A stretch of DNA of 64,000 bases from Acidobacteriota bacterium. Its GTDB lineage: Bacteria > Acidobacteriota > Blastocatellia > Pyrinomonadales > Pyrinomonadaceae. Both the position numbers and the translations under genes were made by a program. The notes beneath the pieces are model-generated. The model was given only the letters and a program-made list of their open reading frames with translations, did no database searches and was not told the origin of the DNA. Below, piece after piece: positions 43,446-51,983 of this stretch. The stretch spans positions 186,001 through 250,000 of the forward strand of contig JAOAPY010000024.1 of the NCBI GenBank assembly GCA_025463135.1, in the 5' to 3' direction. How positions within the stretch are numbered: the stretch's first letter is position 1; every line of letters starts with the position of its first letter.

Positions 43446-43619
43446 TTAGTTCGTTGCTCCTTCGAAAGTTGTCTGATTGCGGCCCGCGTCTCGCTGCTTG
43501 ACGGCCACAAAAAGCGTCTGCTATAAGCTTACGTTTGCGAATCTGACGATATTTGTATCAATCGGATCCCATTTAGATGTCTCGCACTATTGCGATTGCC
43601 GGAGGTAAATCAAAAAATA

Positions 43620-43814
43620 ATGGCTAAACGATGCGAAGTTTGTGGCAAAGGACCACAATTCGGAAACAATGTTTCTCACGCTAACAACCGCACCCCACGC
43701 CGGTTCAATCCAAATCTGCAGTCGATCCGCGTGGCCCTGCCAAAGGGTGGCGCCCATCGAATGAAGGTATGCACAAGCTGTATAAAAGCCGGTAAGATCG
43801 CCAAAGCAGCCTAA
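43620..43814 (+). CDS. rpmB: 50S ribosomal protein L28
   Basis: The protein has 64 residues from the ATG at 43620 ([20 protein letters not shown]); the longer frame from 43590 is only the leader. GGAGG lies 14 nt upstream, a longer spacer than usual. The sequence has the L28 hallmarks [20 protein letters not shown] and the zinc-binding pairs CEVC and CTSC (the C+ form). L28 is a small protein of the 50S subunit. Confidence 0.97.
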   Translation: MAKRCEVCGKGPQFGNNVSHANNRTPRRFNPNLQSIRVALPKGGAHRMKVCTSCIKAGKIAKAA

Positions 43815-43844
43815 GATACCAGACCAAATCTTCAAATACCTAAC

Positions 43845-43875
43845 GAACCGGCAGGCGTGAAAGCCTGGCCGGTTC
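43845..43875. terminator. Bidirectional terminator-like hairpin
   Basis: GAACCGGCAGGC pairs with GCCTGGCCGGTTC across a 6-nt loop (GTGAAA) with one bulged base. It lies between the convergent ends of rpmB (43814) and ridA (43878). No strong T-run is present, so termination strength is uncertain. Confidence 0.55.
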
Positions 43876-43877
43876 AG

Positions 43878-44261
43878 CTATTCCCCAACAAAGGCTATCG
43901 CTTCAATTTCCACCCGGGCATCCCGCGGCAAACGCGCAGCCTCTACTGTAGCGCGTGCCGGTGGTTGCTTAGCGAAAAACTTTCCGTAGACTTCATTCAT
44001 CTGCGTGAATTCATTCATATCCGCGAGAAAAACAGTCGTCTTAACGACGTGATCCAGACTGCTGCCGCCGGCCTGGAGAACAGCTGAAAGGTTCTTTAGG
44101 ACCTGCTCAGTCTGCTCTGCTATGCCCCCGACAACAAACTGGCCGGTCGCCGGATCGGTAGGTATCTGACCCGAGGCGAATATAAACCCGCCCGCCTTAA
44201 TAGCCTGAGAATAGGGCCCAATCGCCTGCGGCGCCTGGTCAGTCTGGATGCTATCCTTCAT
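43878..44261 (-). CDS. ridA: RidA-family enamine/imine deaminase
   Basis: The protein has 127 residues from the ATG at 44261 (MKDSIQTDQAPQAIGPYSQA); an upstream in-frame start at 44291 adds ten residues not typical of the family. Hallmarks: AIGPYSQAIKAGGFIFASGQIP, GGIAEQTEQVLKNLSAVLQAGG, VVKTTVFLADMNEFTQMNEVYGKFF, and the substrate Arg in PARATVEAARLPRDARVEIEAIA. RidA trimers hydrolyse reactive enamines such as 2-aminoacrylate made by PLP enzymes. It acts in the cytoplasm. Confidence 0.94.
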   Translation of the reverse strand: MKDSIQTDQAPQAIGPYSQAIKAGGFIFASGQIPTDPATGQFVVGGIAEQTEQVLKNLSAVLQAGGSSLDHVVKTTVFLADMNEFTQMNEVYGKFFAKQPPARATVEAARLPRDARVEIEAIAFVGE

Positions 44262-44409
44262 TACGATGAAAGCCTTTTCTGCGTGCTGCAAAACAAAGCG
44301 CGCATTCTAGCAGAAACATAAAGGTGGGCAAAGCAGGGGCGCTCGGAAACTACGTCGGAACGCAAACTATTAATTGCGTTCGCGTTGAATGCCACTCAAC
44401 CCTCGCCAA

Positions 44410-44448
44410 CTAACGGTTACCGTTAGAACGCAGGACGCTAAAGCCTGC
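44410..44448. terminator. Palindromes downstream of the (p)ppGpp synthetase gene
   Basis: CTAACGGTTACCGTTAG (44410-44426) is a perfect palindrome and GCAGGACGCTAAAGCCTGC (44430-44448) a short hairpin, both immediately after the minus-strand stop at 44450. They could terminate transcription or be dispersed repeats; there is no T-run. Confidence 0.35.
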
Positions 44449-44449
44449 A

Positions 44450-46633
44450 TCAGACGGCGCCCTGCAAGCGCTCGACGTCCAACACTCCGGGAACCCCTTT
44501 GATGGAATTGATCACTTTGTCCAGATGCTTCACGTCGAACACCTCGACGGTGACTTCGATGTGTCCACGCTCGTCAGGCGCGACACTGGCCCGAGCGTCA
44601 CGAATGCCTGTTTTCATGTCGGAGATGGCTCCGGTTATGCCGGCGATCATGCCAGTGCGGTTTTCAGTAACGGCCCGCAACTTCACCGCATATGCGGTTT
44701 GGTCCCCACGGCCCGCCCACTCGACATCGACAATGCGTTCGCGGTTGATCATCAGTTGCTGCACGTTCTTGCAGCGAGTGCTGTGCACGGCGACTCCTTT
44801 GCCGCGCGTGATGTAACCAATTATTTCTTCACCATGGAGAGGATTACAACAGCGCGCCCGCGCCACCATTAAGTCGTCGACACCCCGCACCACAATCGAA
44901 TCATCGCCAAAGTGGATAAGACGCTTAACAGCGCGGACGCCACTACGTAAGCGCGACTCCTTTTGTTGGTCGAGCTGTTCAAACTGTTCCGGTCCCAGGT
45001 ACTTGGCGATGACGTTGCGTGGGATCAGCTTGCCGTAGCCAATTGCGGCCAGCAGATCGTCGACCCGTCCGTAGCCGTATTCGCTGGCAATACGCTTCAT
45101 GTTGGCGTCGTTGTTGCCGAGTAATTTTTTCGGGGACAGCTGAAATCGAGACGCTTCTTTCTCGAACAATTTGCGCCCAATCTCCATTGATTCCGCGCGT
45201 TGCTGCTCAGCGACCCAGTGCCGAACACGATTGCGGGCGCGCGAGGTAACGATGAAGTTCAACCAGTCGCGAGAGGGATGTGTATTGGGATTAGTGAGAA
45301 TCTCAACTACATCGCCATTCTGAATCTCAGTTCGCAATGGAACAATTCGTCCATTGATCCTGGCCCCGGTACATGTATTTCCGACCTCCGAGTGAATCAT
45401 GTAACCGAAATCAATCGGTGTGGCGCCCCGCGGCAGTTGAATTACCTTACCCATGGGCGTAAAGGCATAAACATCCTTGGGATAGAGATCCAGCTTGAGG
45501 GTGTCGAGAAAGTCGCGCGAATCCTTTACGTCCTGCGTCCATTCAACCAGCGAGCGCAAGGCCTGCAGCGTATTGTCATCATCATGCGCGCCGCGCTTCC
45601 CTTCTTTATACTTCCAGTGCGCCGCTACACCCTCTTCGGCTATGCGATGCATCTCCTCGGTACGGATCTGGATTTCGAACGGCTGCCCTTTGGAGCCAAT
45701 GACCGAGGTATGCAGGGACTGGTACAGATTGTCGCGCGGAGTGGCAATCCAATCTTTGATGCGACCAGGCACGGGTTTCCAGTTGTGATGAATCACACCC
45801 AGGGCCCCATAGCAGTGGCGAATTTCGTTGGGTGTGATCACGCGAGCGGCTACCAGATCATAAACCTGATCGAGTTCCACCTTTTGCCGGCGGAGTTTTT
45901 TCCAGATGGAATAGAGCCGTTTAACTCTGCCCTCGACCCGAGCCGGTACTCCAGCCTCGCTCATTTTTTCTTCAATCTGCGCTGTCACCGCGGTAAGAAA
46001 CTTTTCGTTTTCAGGTCGCCGCTTTTCAAGCTGGGCCGCCAACTCACGATACTCGTCGGGATGCAGATGTTGAAAAGCGAGATCTTCAAGTTCGCTACGC
46101 AGTTTGCCCATCCCCAGACGGTGGGCGATGGGCGCAAAGATGTCCATGGTTTCCTGGGCGATGCGCTTGCGTTTCTCGGCCGGCAAATAGTGAAGGGTGC
46201 GCATGTTGTGCAGGCGATCGGCAAGCTTTACCAGCACAACGCGAACGTCGTCGACCATCGCCAGGACCATCTTGCGCACATTCTCGGCCTGTTGTTCCTC
46301 ACGCGAGACATTACTGATCTGGGCAATCTTGGTGAGGCCGTCGACCAAGTGAGTAATCTCATCTCCGAAGTACTCGCGGATGGTTCCGAGTTCGACCAGT
46401 GTGTCTTCGACAACATCGTGGAGCAGGCCGGTGGCTACCGCCACTTCATCGAGCCGCATGTCGGCGAGGATGTTCGCGACCTCCAGGGGATGCACCAGAT
46501 AGGACTCGCCCGAAGCACGTTTCTGTCCCTTGTGTTCGCGAGCAGAAAAGAGGTAGGCGCGGCGAAGCAAGTCTGAATCAGCCTGCGGATGGTTCTTTTG
46601 AACCTTAGCGACGATGTCTTCGATGCGAATCAT
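44450..46633 (-). CDS. rsh: Bifunctional (p)ppGpp synthetase/hydrolase (RelA/SpoT homologue)
   Basis: The protein has 727 residues from the ATG at 46633 (MIRIEDIVAK...). The upstream in-frame ATG at 46723 is rejected because its extra codons run through a 21-bp hairpin. Domains: HD hydrolase (about 30-180, with LLHDVVEDT at 70-78 and KLADRLHNMRTL), synthetase (about 220-345), TGS (about 385-450, DVYAFTPMGKVIQLPRGATP), a helical/zinc-finger region (ARARCCNPLHGEEIIGYITRGKG), and a C-terminal ACT domain. The synthetase loop reads RIKDWIATPRDN: the R-x-K-D charge motif marks bifunctional enzymes rather than RelA-only types. It sets the stringent-response alarmone level. It is separated from the upstream TPR gene by the hairpin. 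Confidence 0.96.
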   Translation of the reverse strand: MIRIEDIVAKVQKNHPQADSDLLRRAYLFSAREHKGQKRASGESYLVHPLEVANILADMRLDEVAVATGLLHDVVEDTLVELGTIREYFGDEITHLVDGLTKIAQISNVSREEQQAENVRKMVLAMVDDVRVVLVKLADRLHNMRTLHYLPAEKRKRIAQETMDIFAPIAHRLGMGKLRSELEDLAFQHLHPDEYRELAAQLEKRRPENEKFLTAVTAQIEEKMSEAGVPARVEGRVKRLYSIWKKLRRQKVELDQVYDLVAARVITPNEIRHCYGALGVIHHNWKPVPGRIKDWIATPRDNLYQSLHTSVIGSKGQPFEIQIRTEEMHRIAEEGVAAHWKYKEGKRGAHDDDNTLQALRSLVEWTQDVKDSRDFLDTLKLDLYPKDVYAFTPMGKVIQLPRGATPIDFGYMIHSEVGNTCTGARINGRIVPLRTEIQNGDVVEILTNPNTHPSRDWLNFIVTSRARNRVRHWVAEQQRAESMEIGRKLFEKEASRFQLSPKKLLGNNDANMKRIASEYGYGRVDDLLAAIGYGKLIPRNVIAKYLGPEQFEQLDQQKESRLRSGVRAVKRLIHFGDDSIVVRGVDDLMVARARCCNPLHGEEIIGYITRGKGVAVHSTRCKNVQQLMINRERIVDVEWAGRGDQTAYAVKLRAVTENRTGMIAGITGAISDMKTGIRDARASVAPDERGHIEVTVEVFDVKHLDKVINSIKGVPGVLDVERLQGAV

Positions 46634-46683
46634 TTGGCGAACCAATGGGAACGGGGCGGCCCGAGTTCCAGAAAACCGGATTA

Positions 46684-46733
46684 TAACAAATAGGTGGTGC
46701 CCGGCTCGAAAACCGGGCACCACCTATTTGTTA
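46684..46733. terminator. Perfect 21-bp stem hairpin
   Basis: TAACAAATAGGTGGTGCCCGG (46684-46704 minus its last base is 20 nt) pairs perfectly with 46713-46733 around the 8-nt loop CTCGAAAA. The AT-rich foot would give a short T-run in either direction. It lies between the end of the TonB/ExbBD/TPR operon (46762) and the rsh start (46633), so it most likely ends the former. It could also be a dispersed repeat. Confidence 0.7.
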
Positions 46734-46761
46734 CTACCCAAGCGCGAGTTTGATCCGCAGC

Positions 46762-47631
46762 TTAACCGGCGGGCGGGGAGGCGGCCTTCTTGGCTTCCTC
46801 CTCTTTGCGCTTCTGCTCTGCCTTGGCCTGATTGATCTTGCTCAATTCGTCGGTGCGTTTCTGCGCCGCCTCTCGCTGTTTATCCAGCTGCGCCTTGTCG
46901 TCCATCTTGCCGTCCATCTCGGCAAGCTTGGCTGCCTCGAGCAGGAGATTTGTCTTATAAGACCAGGCTGCCTCACTGTTGGCATCGAGGTTGATGGCCT
47001 TTTCAATCTCTTCCAGGCCGCGTGCTACGCACATTTTCGCGTTTTGAAACTCTTTTTCGTCCTTGGGCTTTTTGAAACTGACGGTGGCCTTGTTAGAGGA
47101 GGGATCGACGGTTGTGACCTTATTGCTGGGCAGGTCCGTAATCTCGTTCGAGCAGTGCCAATCCTTGCTGGCGAGCACGACATACGCTTCCGAACGCTTG
47201 TCGGCATCCGCATTGTTGTCGTTCGCACGTTGCAGGATCCACGCGCGTTGTTGCTGCTCTTCCTTTAAAGCTCCGAGCAGCGAAGCAACTGCCTTATACG
47301 CTTCTTCATTCTTGGGATCCTTCTCGAGGAGTCGCTTGTACTCTTCGATGGCTGCCCGCGCTTTGGCAAGATTTTCCGGAGTATTAATGCCGGGCTGATA
47401 CTCGCGATGCACTATGCGAGCAATAAACAAAGGCGCGGTCTTATTATCCGGATCAAGCTCGAGCGCCTTGCGCGAGTGTTGCTCCGCTTCCGCGAAATGG
47501 GCCTCCCGATAAGCCCGCGCGGCCTCGTTCAATTGGTTCTTGGAGCGAATTCGGTTGATGACACTGCAACCGGAACTAGTGACGACTAGCAGCGCCAGGA
47601 CAATCGCGATCCTGGAACGAGAGAGTTTCAT
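46762..47631 (-). CDS. TPR lipoprotein
   Basis: This is a 289-residue protein. A lipoprotein signal peptide (IAIVLALLVVTSSGCS, lipidated Cys22) is followed by TPR-like helices (NQLNEAARAYREAHFAEAEQ...SRKALELDPDN) and later EEIEKAINLDANSEAAWSYK. The tail is a Lys/Glu/Ala-rich helix. It closes the tonB-exbB-exbD-exbD operon (86 nt after the second exbD). TPR lipoproteins in this position probably connect the TonB motor to envelope complexes; the partner is unknown. Confidence 0.8.
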   Translation of the reverse strand: MKLSRSRIAIVLALLVVTSSGCSVINRIRSKNQLNEAARAYREAHFAEAEQHSRKALELDPDNKTAPLFIARIVHREYQPGINTPENLAKARAAIEEYKRLLEKDPKNEEAYKAVASLLGALKEEQQQRAWILQRANDNNADADKRSEAYVVLASKDWHCSNEITDLPSNKVTTVDPSSNKATVSFKKPKDEKEFQNAKMCVARGLEEIEKAINLDANSEAAWSYKTNLLLEAAKLAEMDGKMDDKAQLDKQREAAQKRTDELSKINQAKAEQKRKEEEAKKAASPPAG

Positions 47632-47716
47632 TTTATGTATGGCTCCCCATAGAATTGAACAGTAGTAGCAGCAACCACAGAGAAGGACACAGCGCCGAGC
47701 ACGAAAGCAGCGGATC

Positions 47717-48217
47717 TCACTGAGGTAGATCGTCTACCTGCAAACCGACTGGATTCGCGCCGGCCCCTTTGATGGCGTCAATCACCTTTACTACTTCACC
47801 ATACGCAAGAGACCTGGGAGCTTTGACAAAGACCGTCTTCTCAATTCGCTCCGCTTCCGGTAAGTCCACCCGGGTTTCCATCCCCGGTTTGAACGCGCGT
47901 TCCACTTTCCGTTTCTCAAAAGTCTGCTGGAGCTTTTGACTCAGCGGGCCCGTGTCATTTACCGAGCCTATATTGTCCTGGTTCAGTTTCAGCTGCAGAT
48001 CATTCGAGATAGAAACGACCAAAGTCAACGGGTTCGGTTTTAGTCGGCTTAAATCCTCGTTCGGATCTTTCTGGGTTGGGATATCCGCCTTAAAGCGGCT
48101 CGGCTTCAAAGGCGTCACCACCATGAAGATAATCAACAATACCAGCAGCACATCAATCAGCGGGGTGACGTTGATATACGGTACAGCCCGCCCGCCGCCA
48201 CCAGAACTCATTCCCAT
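47717..48217 (-). CDS. exbD: ExbD/TolR-family protein (second copy)
   Basis: This is a 166-residue protein. One transmembrane helix near the N-terminus carries the proton-pathway Asp in YINVTPLIDVLLVLLIIFMV (Asp about 19). The periplasmic part includes KPSRFKADIPTQKD and the ExbD C-terminal block FVKAPRSLAYGEVVKVIDAI. AGGAG lies 7 nt before the ATG. With ExbB it forms the proton-driven motor that energises TonB. Two ExbD paralogues in one operon suggests a hetero-ExbD stator or two motors. Confidence 0.93.
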   Translation of the reverse strand: MGMSSGGGGRAVPYINVTPLIDVLLVLLIIFMVVTPLKPSRFKADIPTQKDPNEDLSRLKPNPLTLVVSISNDLQLKLNQDNIGSVNDTGPLSQKLQQTFEKRKVERAFKPGMETRVDLPEAERIEKTVFVKAPRSLAYGEVVKVIDAIKGAGANPVGLQVDDLPQ

Positions 48218-48286
48218 AATCTCACTCCTCTATTAGCCAACCCGCCACGGCAAACGCCAAGCAACTCCACGGAGCTTGTCAAGGCT

Positions 48287-48748
48287 CTAGAGCTTCGCGG
48301 GTGCAGGTGTAGAACCGGCTCCCTTCTTCTTGTCCGCGACCAAGCCTATCTTGTCCACGCCCAGTTTCCGAACTTCATTGATGACCCCGACCACTTCGCC
48401 ATAGCTGACCTTGATGCCGCTTTTGATATAGACGATGTGATCCTGTTCATTCTTGATGTTCTTCAACATCCGATCGACTTTGTCGGCAAGGTCGGTCTTG
48501 GCCACGTGCTGTTTTCCAAGATAGTAATCACCATCAGTGGGAATGGAGATTACCACTGACGATTCCTTGATGATATTCGGGTCGACGTCGGCGGCCTTCA
48601 TATCGCGCGGTATAGCCACGGTGATGCCTTGTTGCAGAAAAGGCGTGACCACCATAAAGATGATCAGGAGCACCAACATGATATCGACCATCGGCGTGAC
48701 ATTGATTTCCGAGGAAAGGCCGGCACCGCCTCCAGATGACATTCCCAT
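48287..48748 (-). CDS. exbD: ExbD/TolR-family protein (first copy)
   Basis: This is a 153-residue protein. The membrane helix is SEINVTPMVDIMLVLLIIFM with the conserved Asp near residue 22. The periplasmic domain ends with YIKSGIKVSYGEVVGVINEV and a short Lys/Ala/Pro tail. GGGAG lies 7 nt before the ATG. It shares the MGMSSGGG start with the downstream copy, indicating duplication, but the periplasmic halves have diverged (this one keeps AIPRDMKAADVDPNI). It lies 96 nt after exbB. Confidence 0.93.
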   Translation of the reverse strand: MGMSSGGGAGLSSEINVTPMVDIMLVLLIIFMVVTPFLQQGITVAIPRDMKAADVDPNIIKESSVVISIPTDGDYYLGKQHVAKTDLADKVDRMLKNIKNEQDHIVYIKSGIKVSYGEVVGVINEVRKLGVDKIGLVADKKKGAGSTPAPAKL

Positions 48749-48844
48749 AATAAAACTCCCTCTAGTTTAATACCTGACAGAATAGTTGCACCGGCACTCC
48801 TCAGAGAGTGTCATGCCACTAAGCTTGACCTCGGGCCCAGGCCA

Positions 48845-49627
48845 CTATGGCTTCAACTGCTTGGTGCGGTTCTTGATGAAATAGTCAACCAACTCAGACG
48901 CTGAGTTGTCCATTTCCACCACAAAGCCGTCAACCTTTCCAGTAAAGTAATTGAACAGCCACACCGCGGGCACTGCTACCAGGAGTCCGAGAGCCGTGGT
49001 AAACAAGGCTTCGGAGATTCCGCCCGCGACCGCCGCGATACCCGCGGTTTCTGCGTTCTTCATGCCCTGGAAAGCGTTGATGATACCGAACACGGTTCCG
49101 AACAAGCCGACGAATGGCGCCGTTGAACCAATCGTCGCCAGGCCGGACAAGCCGCGCCGAAACTCCGCGGTCTTAATAGCGATTGCCCTCTGCAAGGCGC
49201 GCTTCGATGCCTCAATTTCGTCGCCGGAAATATCAGACGACTGTCCGTGCGCGCGAAACTCCTGCAGACCGCTGCTCACGACCATCGCCAGGTGCGACTT
49301 GCGATGCTTGTCGCTGATATTGATGGCTTCCTCAATACGATCGTTCTTTAGCGCCTGAGCCACGCGCGGCGCGAACTCGCGAGACTGCTTCTTCGCGGCC
49401 GAGTAAGTCAAATAGCGCTCAACCATAATGGCGATCGAATAGACCGACATCAGCAGCAAAACAATAACGACGCCAATCGCGACCGCGCCCATGTTCCTGA
49501 TCATGTCAGTCATGGTGAAGCGGTTCGCGGCGGCCGCGCCGGCAGCAGGACTGGCGGCAGCCTCCTGCAACAAGAAGATCACGATACCCAAAGCTTTTGT
49601 TCCAAGAAGGCTAATTAGAATAGTCAC
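48845..49627 (-). CDS. exbB: ExbB/TolQ/MotA-family proton channel protein
   Basis: The protein has 260 residues from the GTG at 49627, chosen because GGAGG sits 8 nt upstream; the longer frame from 49642 would overlap that site. Three membrane helices are visible: about 38-60 (GAVAIGVVIVLLLMSVYSIA), about 155-180 (GLATIGSTAPFVGLFGTVFG) and about 200-225 (ALFTTALGLLVAVPAVWLF). The G-S-T-A-P-F-V-G-L-F-G-T-V-x-G-I-I block is the family signature. The Ala/Pro-rich periplasmic N-terminus is unusual but common in this group. It forms the stator with ExbD. Confidence 0.93.
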   Translation of the reverse strand: MTILISLLGTKALGIVIFLLQEAAASPAAGAAAANRFTMTDMIRNMGAVAIGVVIVLLLMSVYSIAIMVERYLTYSAAKKQSREFAPRVAQALKNDRIEEAINISDKHRKSHLAMVVSSGLQEFRAHGQSSDISGDEIEASKRALQRAIAIKTAEFRRGLSGLATIGSTAPFVGLFGTVFGIINAFQGMKNAETAGIAAVAGGISEALFTTALGLLVAVPAVWLFNYFTGKVDGFVVEMDNSASELVDYFIKNRTKQLKP

Positions 49628-49726
49628 GGTACACCCCTCCAAAGGTTTTCTGAGCGTTACATTAACAAGCAGGGCACGCGTAGGACCATACCGACAACGG
49701 CAAAATGATCCTGCAGCAACCTACGG

Positions 49727-50515
49727 TTATTGAGCCACGAAGTTGTACTGAATCACGCCGTTTACTTTGACCGGCTGCCCGGAAAGCTTCGTAGGCGAAA
49801 ACTTAGACGCGCGTGCCGCAGCTACCGCCACCGCTTGCAATAAGGGATGGCCGGAAATCGCATGAGCAGAAACCACCGTTCCGTTTTCATCGATCAGCAC
49901 CTGTACGACAACTGTGCCTGAGGCATGCGCCTGGCGGGCAATTTGCGGGTAGGTCGGCTGAACCAGATGCACGGCCTTGCCGTTTAGCACACCGCCCGAA
50001 ATAGGAGCTCGAGGCGGAGTGGGCTTCGGCTCCGGCGGCGGAGGAACGTCCGCAATCTCCACCTTGGTTGGAACACCGGTAGTAACTGTCCCGGTCCCCG
50101 AGCCGCTCGCCAACGGGGCAGCAGCGTTCGAGTTAGAACCACCCACAACCGTGGTTACGCCGGCGCGCACAGGTGGCACGTCAGAGGCCTTAGTCGAAAC
50201 TTCTTTCGGAACCAATGCCGTAGTCGAGACCGGGGCAATCAGGTCGCGGCGAACGTCTACATTCTGCTCGACCTTTTGCGGCTTGGCCGTATCCTGCTTC
50301 TCGGGCTGGTTGGCCTGTGGAGGCACTGGAACGGGAGCGACAAGAGTAGTCAACTCGAGGTCACCCGTATCCAATTGCGCATCGTAAAGGTAAATGCCGG
50401 CCACAAAAAGTGTCACGCCAATTACCAGATATATCGCCACGGTACCCAGCAAAAACGAACTCTTACGAGAGAGATCCTGCTTGTGGGAACCCGACTCAAC
50501 TAGGTTATCGAACAT
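49727..50515 (-). CDS. tonB: TonB-family energy transducer
   Basis: This 262-residue protein begins with MFDNLVESGSHKQDLSRKSS and one membrane helix (about 24-45, FLLGTVAIYLVIGVTLFVAG). A long Pro/Val/Thr-rich spacer (about 55-175) crosses the periplasm. The C-terminal TonB domain (about 180-262) reads LVQPTYPQIARQAHASGTVV, then VLIDENGTVVSAHAISGHPL and FSPTKLSGQPVKVNGVIQYN. GGGAGGAAAAG precedes the ATG. It is the first gene of the operon with exbB, two exbD and a TPR lipoprotein. The C-terminal domain is closely similar to that of the protein at 62458. Confidence 0.93.
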   Translation of the reverse strand: MFDNLVESGSHKQDLSRKSSFLLGTVAIYLVIGVTLFVAGIYLYDAQLDTGDLELTTLVAPVPVPPQANQPEKQDTAKPQKVEQNVDVRRDLIAPVSTTALVPKEVSTKASDVPPVRAGVTTVVGGSNSNAAAPLASGSGTGTVTTGVPTKVEIADVPPPPEPKPTPPRAPISGGVLNGKAVHLVQPTYPQIARQAHASGTVVVQVLIDENGTVVSAHAISGHPLLQAVAVAAARASKFSPTKLSGQPVKVNGVIQYNFVAQ

Positions 50516-50841
50516 TTTTCTTTTCCTCCCTACTCCGGTGCCAAATGGATCAGGGGTGCGAAATCATTTAGAAAATTGCGACAAAAGAAATTGATGGGGA
50601 AACAGCAGCCTCTGCGATTCCAAGAACTTTGAAAGCCTGTGAACAGCCGCCGTGAAAGAAACTCGCCGGCCAGATCAACATAGACCGCCGCCTCCGCTTG
50701 AATTCAATTCGCAATGCGGTAACGACTCTGCTATTTAATTGGCCAGCAACACGGGCAGTCTATGCCGCAATCCGATGCAAAGTCAAGCGGAAATTCAACT
50801 ACTTTTGGCCTGTGATGAGCAGGCGGCAAACTGGTTCTTCG
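50516..50841. other. Intergenic region between tonB and secF
   Basis: This 326-nt stretch separates the tonB start from the secF stop, both on the minus strand. Apart from the strong tonB ribosome-binding site at its left end (GGGAGGAAAAG), I see no gene, clear hairpin or repeat. It presumably holds the tonB promoter. Confidence 0.5.
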
Positions 50842-51975
50842 CTAGGCGCGGCCCGCTCCGCTCGGTTGCTTCCGGACATTCGCCCCGGTAGTCCTCTGCT
50901 TAGCGTTGCTTTCATTAGCGGGCGCTCTCGAGCCCGTGCCGGCGAGCGGTTTCGGGGCGACCGCAATGGCCCGATTCGCGGCGTCCAGACGTTGCTCCCA
51001 CCACACCATGATAGGACTGGCAATGGCCACCGAGGAATAGGTTCCAAAGCTGATACCAATCAACAACGCGACCGAGAATCCAAACAACACCTCACCACCA
51101 AAGACCACCATGGCCAGGACTGAGAGGAAGACCAGGCCCGAGGTGATGACCGTGCGCGAGAGGGTTTGATTTATGGAATCGTTGGTGACTTTATAAAGAG
51201 AGTCGCGCCGGTGTAGACGTCGATTCTCGCGAATGCGATCAAACACCACAATCGTGTCGTTAACCGAAAAACCTACCAGGGTCAACAGCGCCGCAATAAC
51301 CGTGAGGCTGATCTCCCACTGGAAAATCGAGAAGATGCCAAGGGTCACCAGCACGTCGTGAAAGACAGCAAGAACGGCCGCGGCGCCGTAGGTCCATTCA
51401 AACCGAAAGGCGATATACAACAGAATACCCACCAGGGCTGCCAGGGTCACGGCTATAGCCTTGTTACGCAATTGCTGTCCCGCCACCGGCCCCACCGCCT
51501 CCGTGCCGATGATCTTATAAGCCGCATTTGGATCGGAATTTAGATCGGCTTTTTCGGTCGCTTCCACACCGAACTTGGCCAAAGCTTTTCTGACTTTGAC
51601 TTGTCCAATATCGACCTGGGCGCCACCTTCCTTGGTCGTGTCCGCCTGTGGGCCCTCGAGCGGCAGCTTGACTAAAACCTCATCAGTCTTGTCGGTAACG
51701 GGCTGAACGATGGCGTCCTTCACACCCTGTTCGGTAATCGCAGCGTGGATAGTCTCGGCGGGCGGCCGCTGGCGGAACTTCACCGTCATCACTGTGCCGC
51801 CCTTAAAGTCAACACCCAAATTGAAAGCCTGCGGGGCTTCCGGGTGACGCTGATGGTTCCATTGACGAAAGATGGCCGAGCCCAGCCCGGCCAACATCAA
51901 CAGAATGGAAACCGCTATGAACCAGCGACGATTCGCCAGCCAATCAATTTTTACGTCCTTGAAGATTTGAATCAT
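50842..51975 (-). CDS. secF: Protein translocase subunit SecF
   Basis: This is a 377-residue protein with the six-helix SecF layout: an N-terminal helix (about 17-37), a periplasmic domain starting FNLGVDFKGGTVMTVKF, then YKIIGTEAVGPVAGQQLRNK and a bundle of five helices with FHDVLVTLGIFSIF and LVGFSVNDTIVVFDRIREN. The C-terminal tail of about 60 residues is longer than usual and basic (QRTTGANVRKQPSG). SecF with SecD uses the proton-motive force to help complete protein export. It starts 8 nt after secD. Confidence 0.97.
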   Translation of the reverse strand: MIQIFKDVKIDWLANRRWFIAVSILLMLAGLGSAIFRQWNHQRHPEAPQAFNLGVDFKGGTVMTVKFRQRPPAETIHAAITEQGVKDAIVQPVTDKTDEVLVKLPLEGPQADTTKEGGAQVDIGQVKVRKALAKFGVEATEKADLNSDPNAAYKIIGTEAVGPVAGQQLRNKAIAVTLAALVGILLYIAFRFEWTYGAAAVLAVFHDVLVTLGIFSIFQWEISLTVIAALLTLVGFSVNDTIVVFDRIRENRRLHRRDSLYKVTNDSINQTLSRTVITSGLVFLSVLAMVVFGGEVLFGFSVALLIGISFGTYSSVAIASPIMVWWEQRLDAANRAIAVAPKPLAGTGSRAPANESNAKQRTTGANVRKQPSGAGRA

Positions 51976-51983
51976 GACTTACT

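Noticed and set aside
45200-46576. Long open frame (458 codons) opposite the (p)ppGpp synthetase gene
   Set aside because: It lies entirely antisense to a gene with clear family motifs, and its translation matches no recognisable domain; it is a by-product of codon bias.
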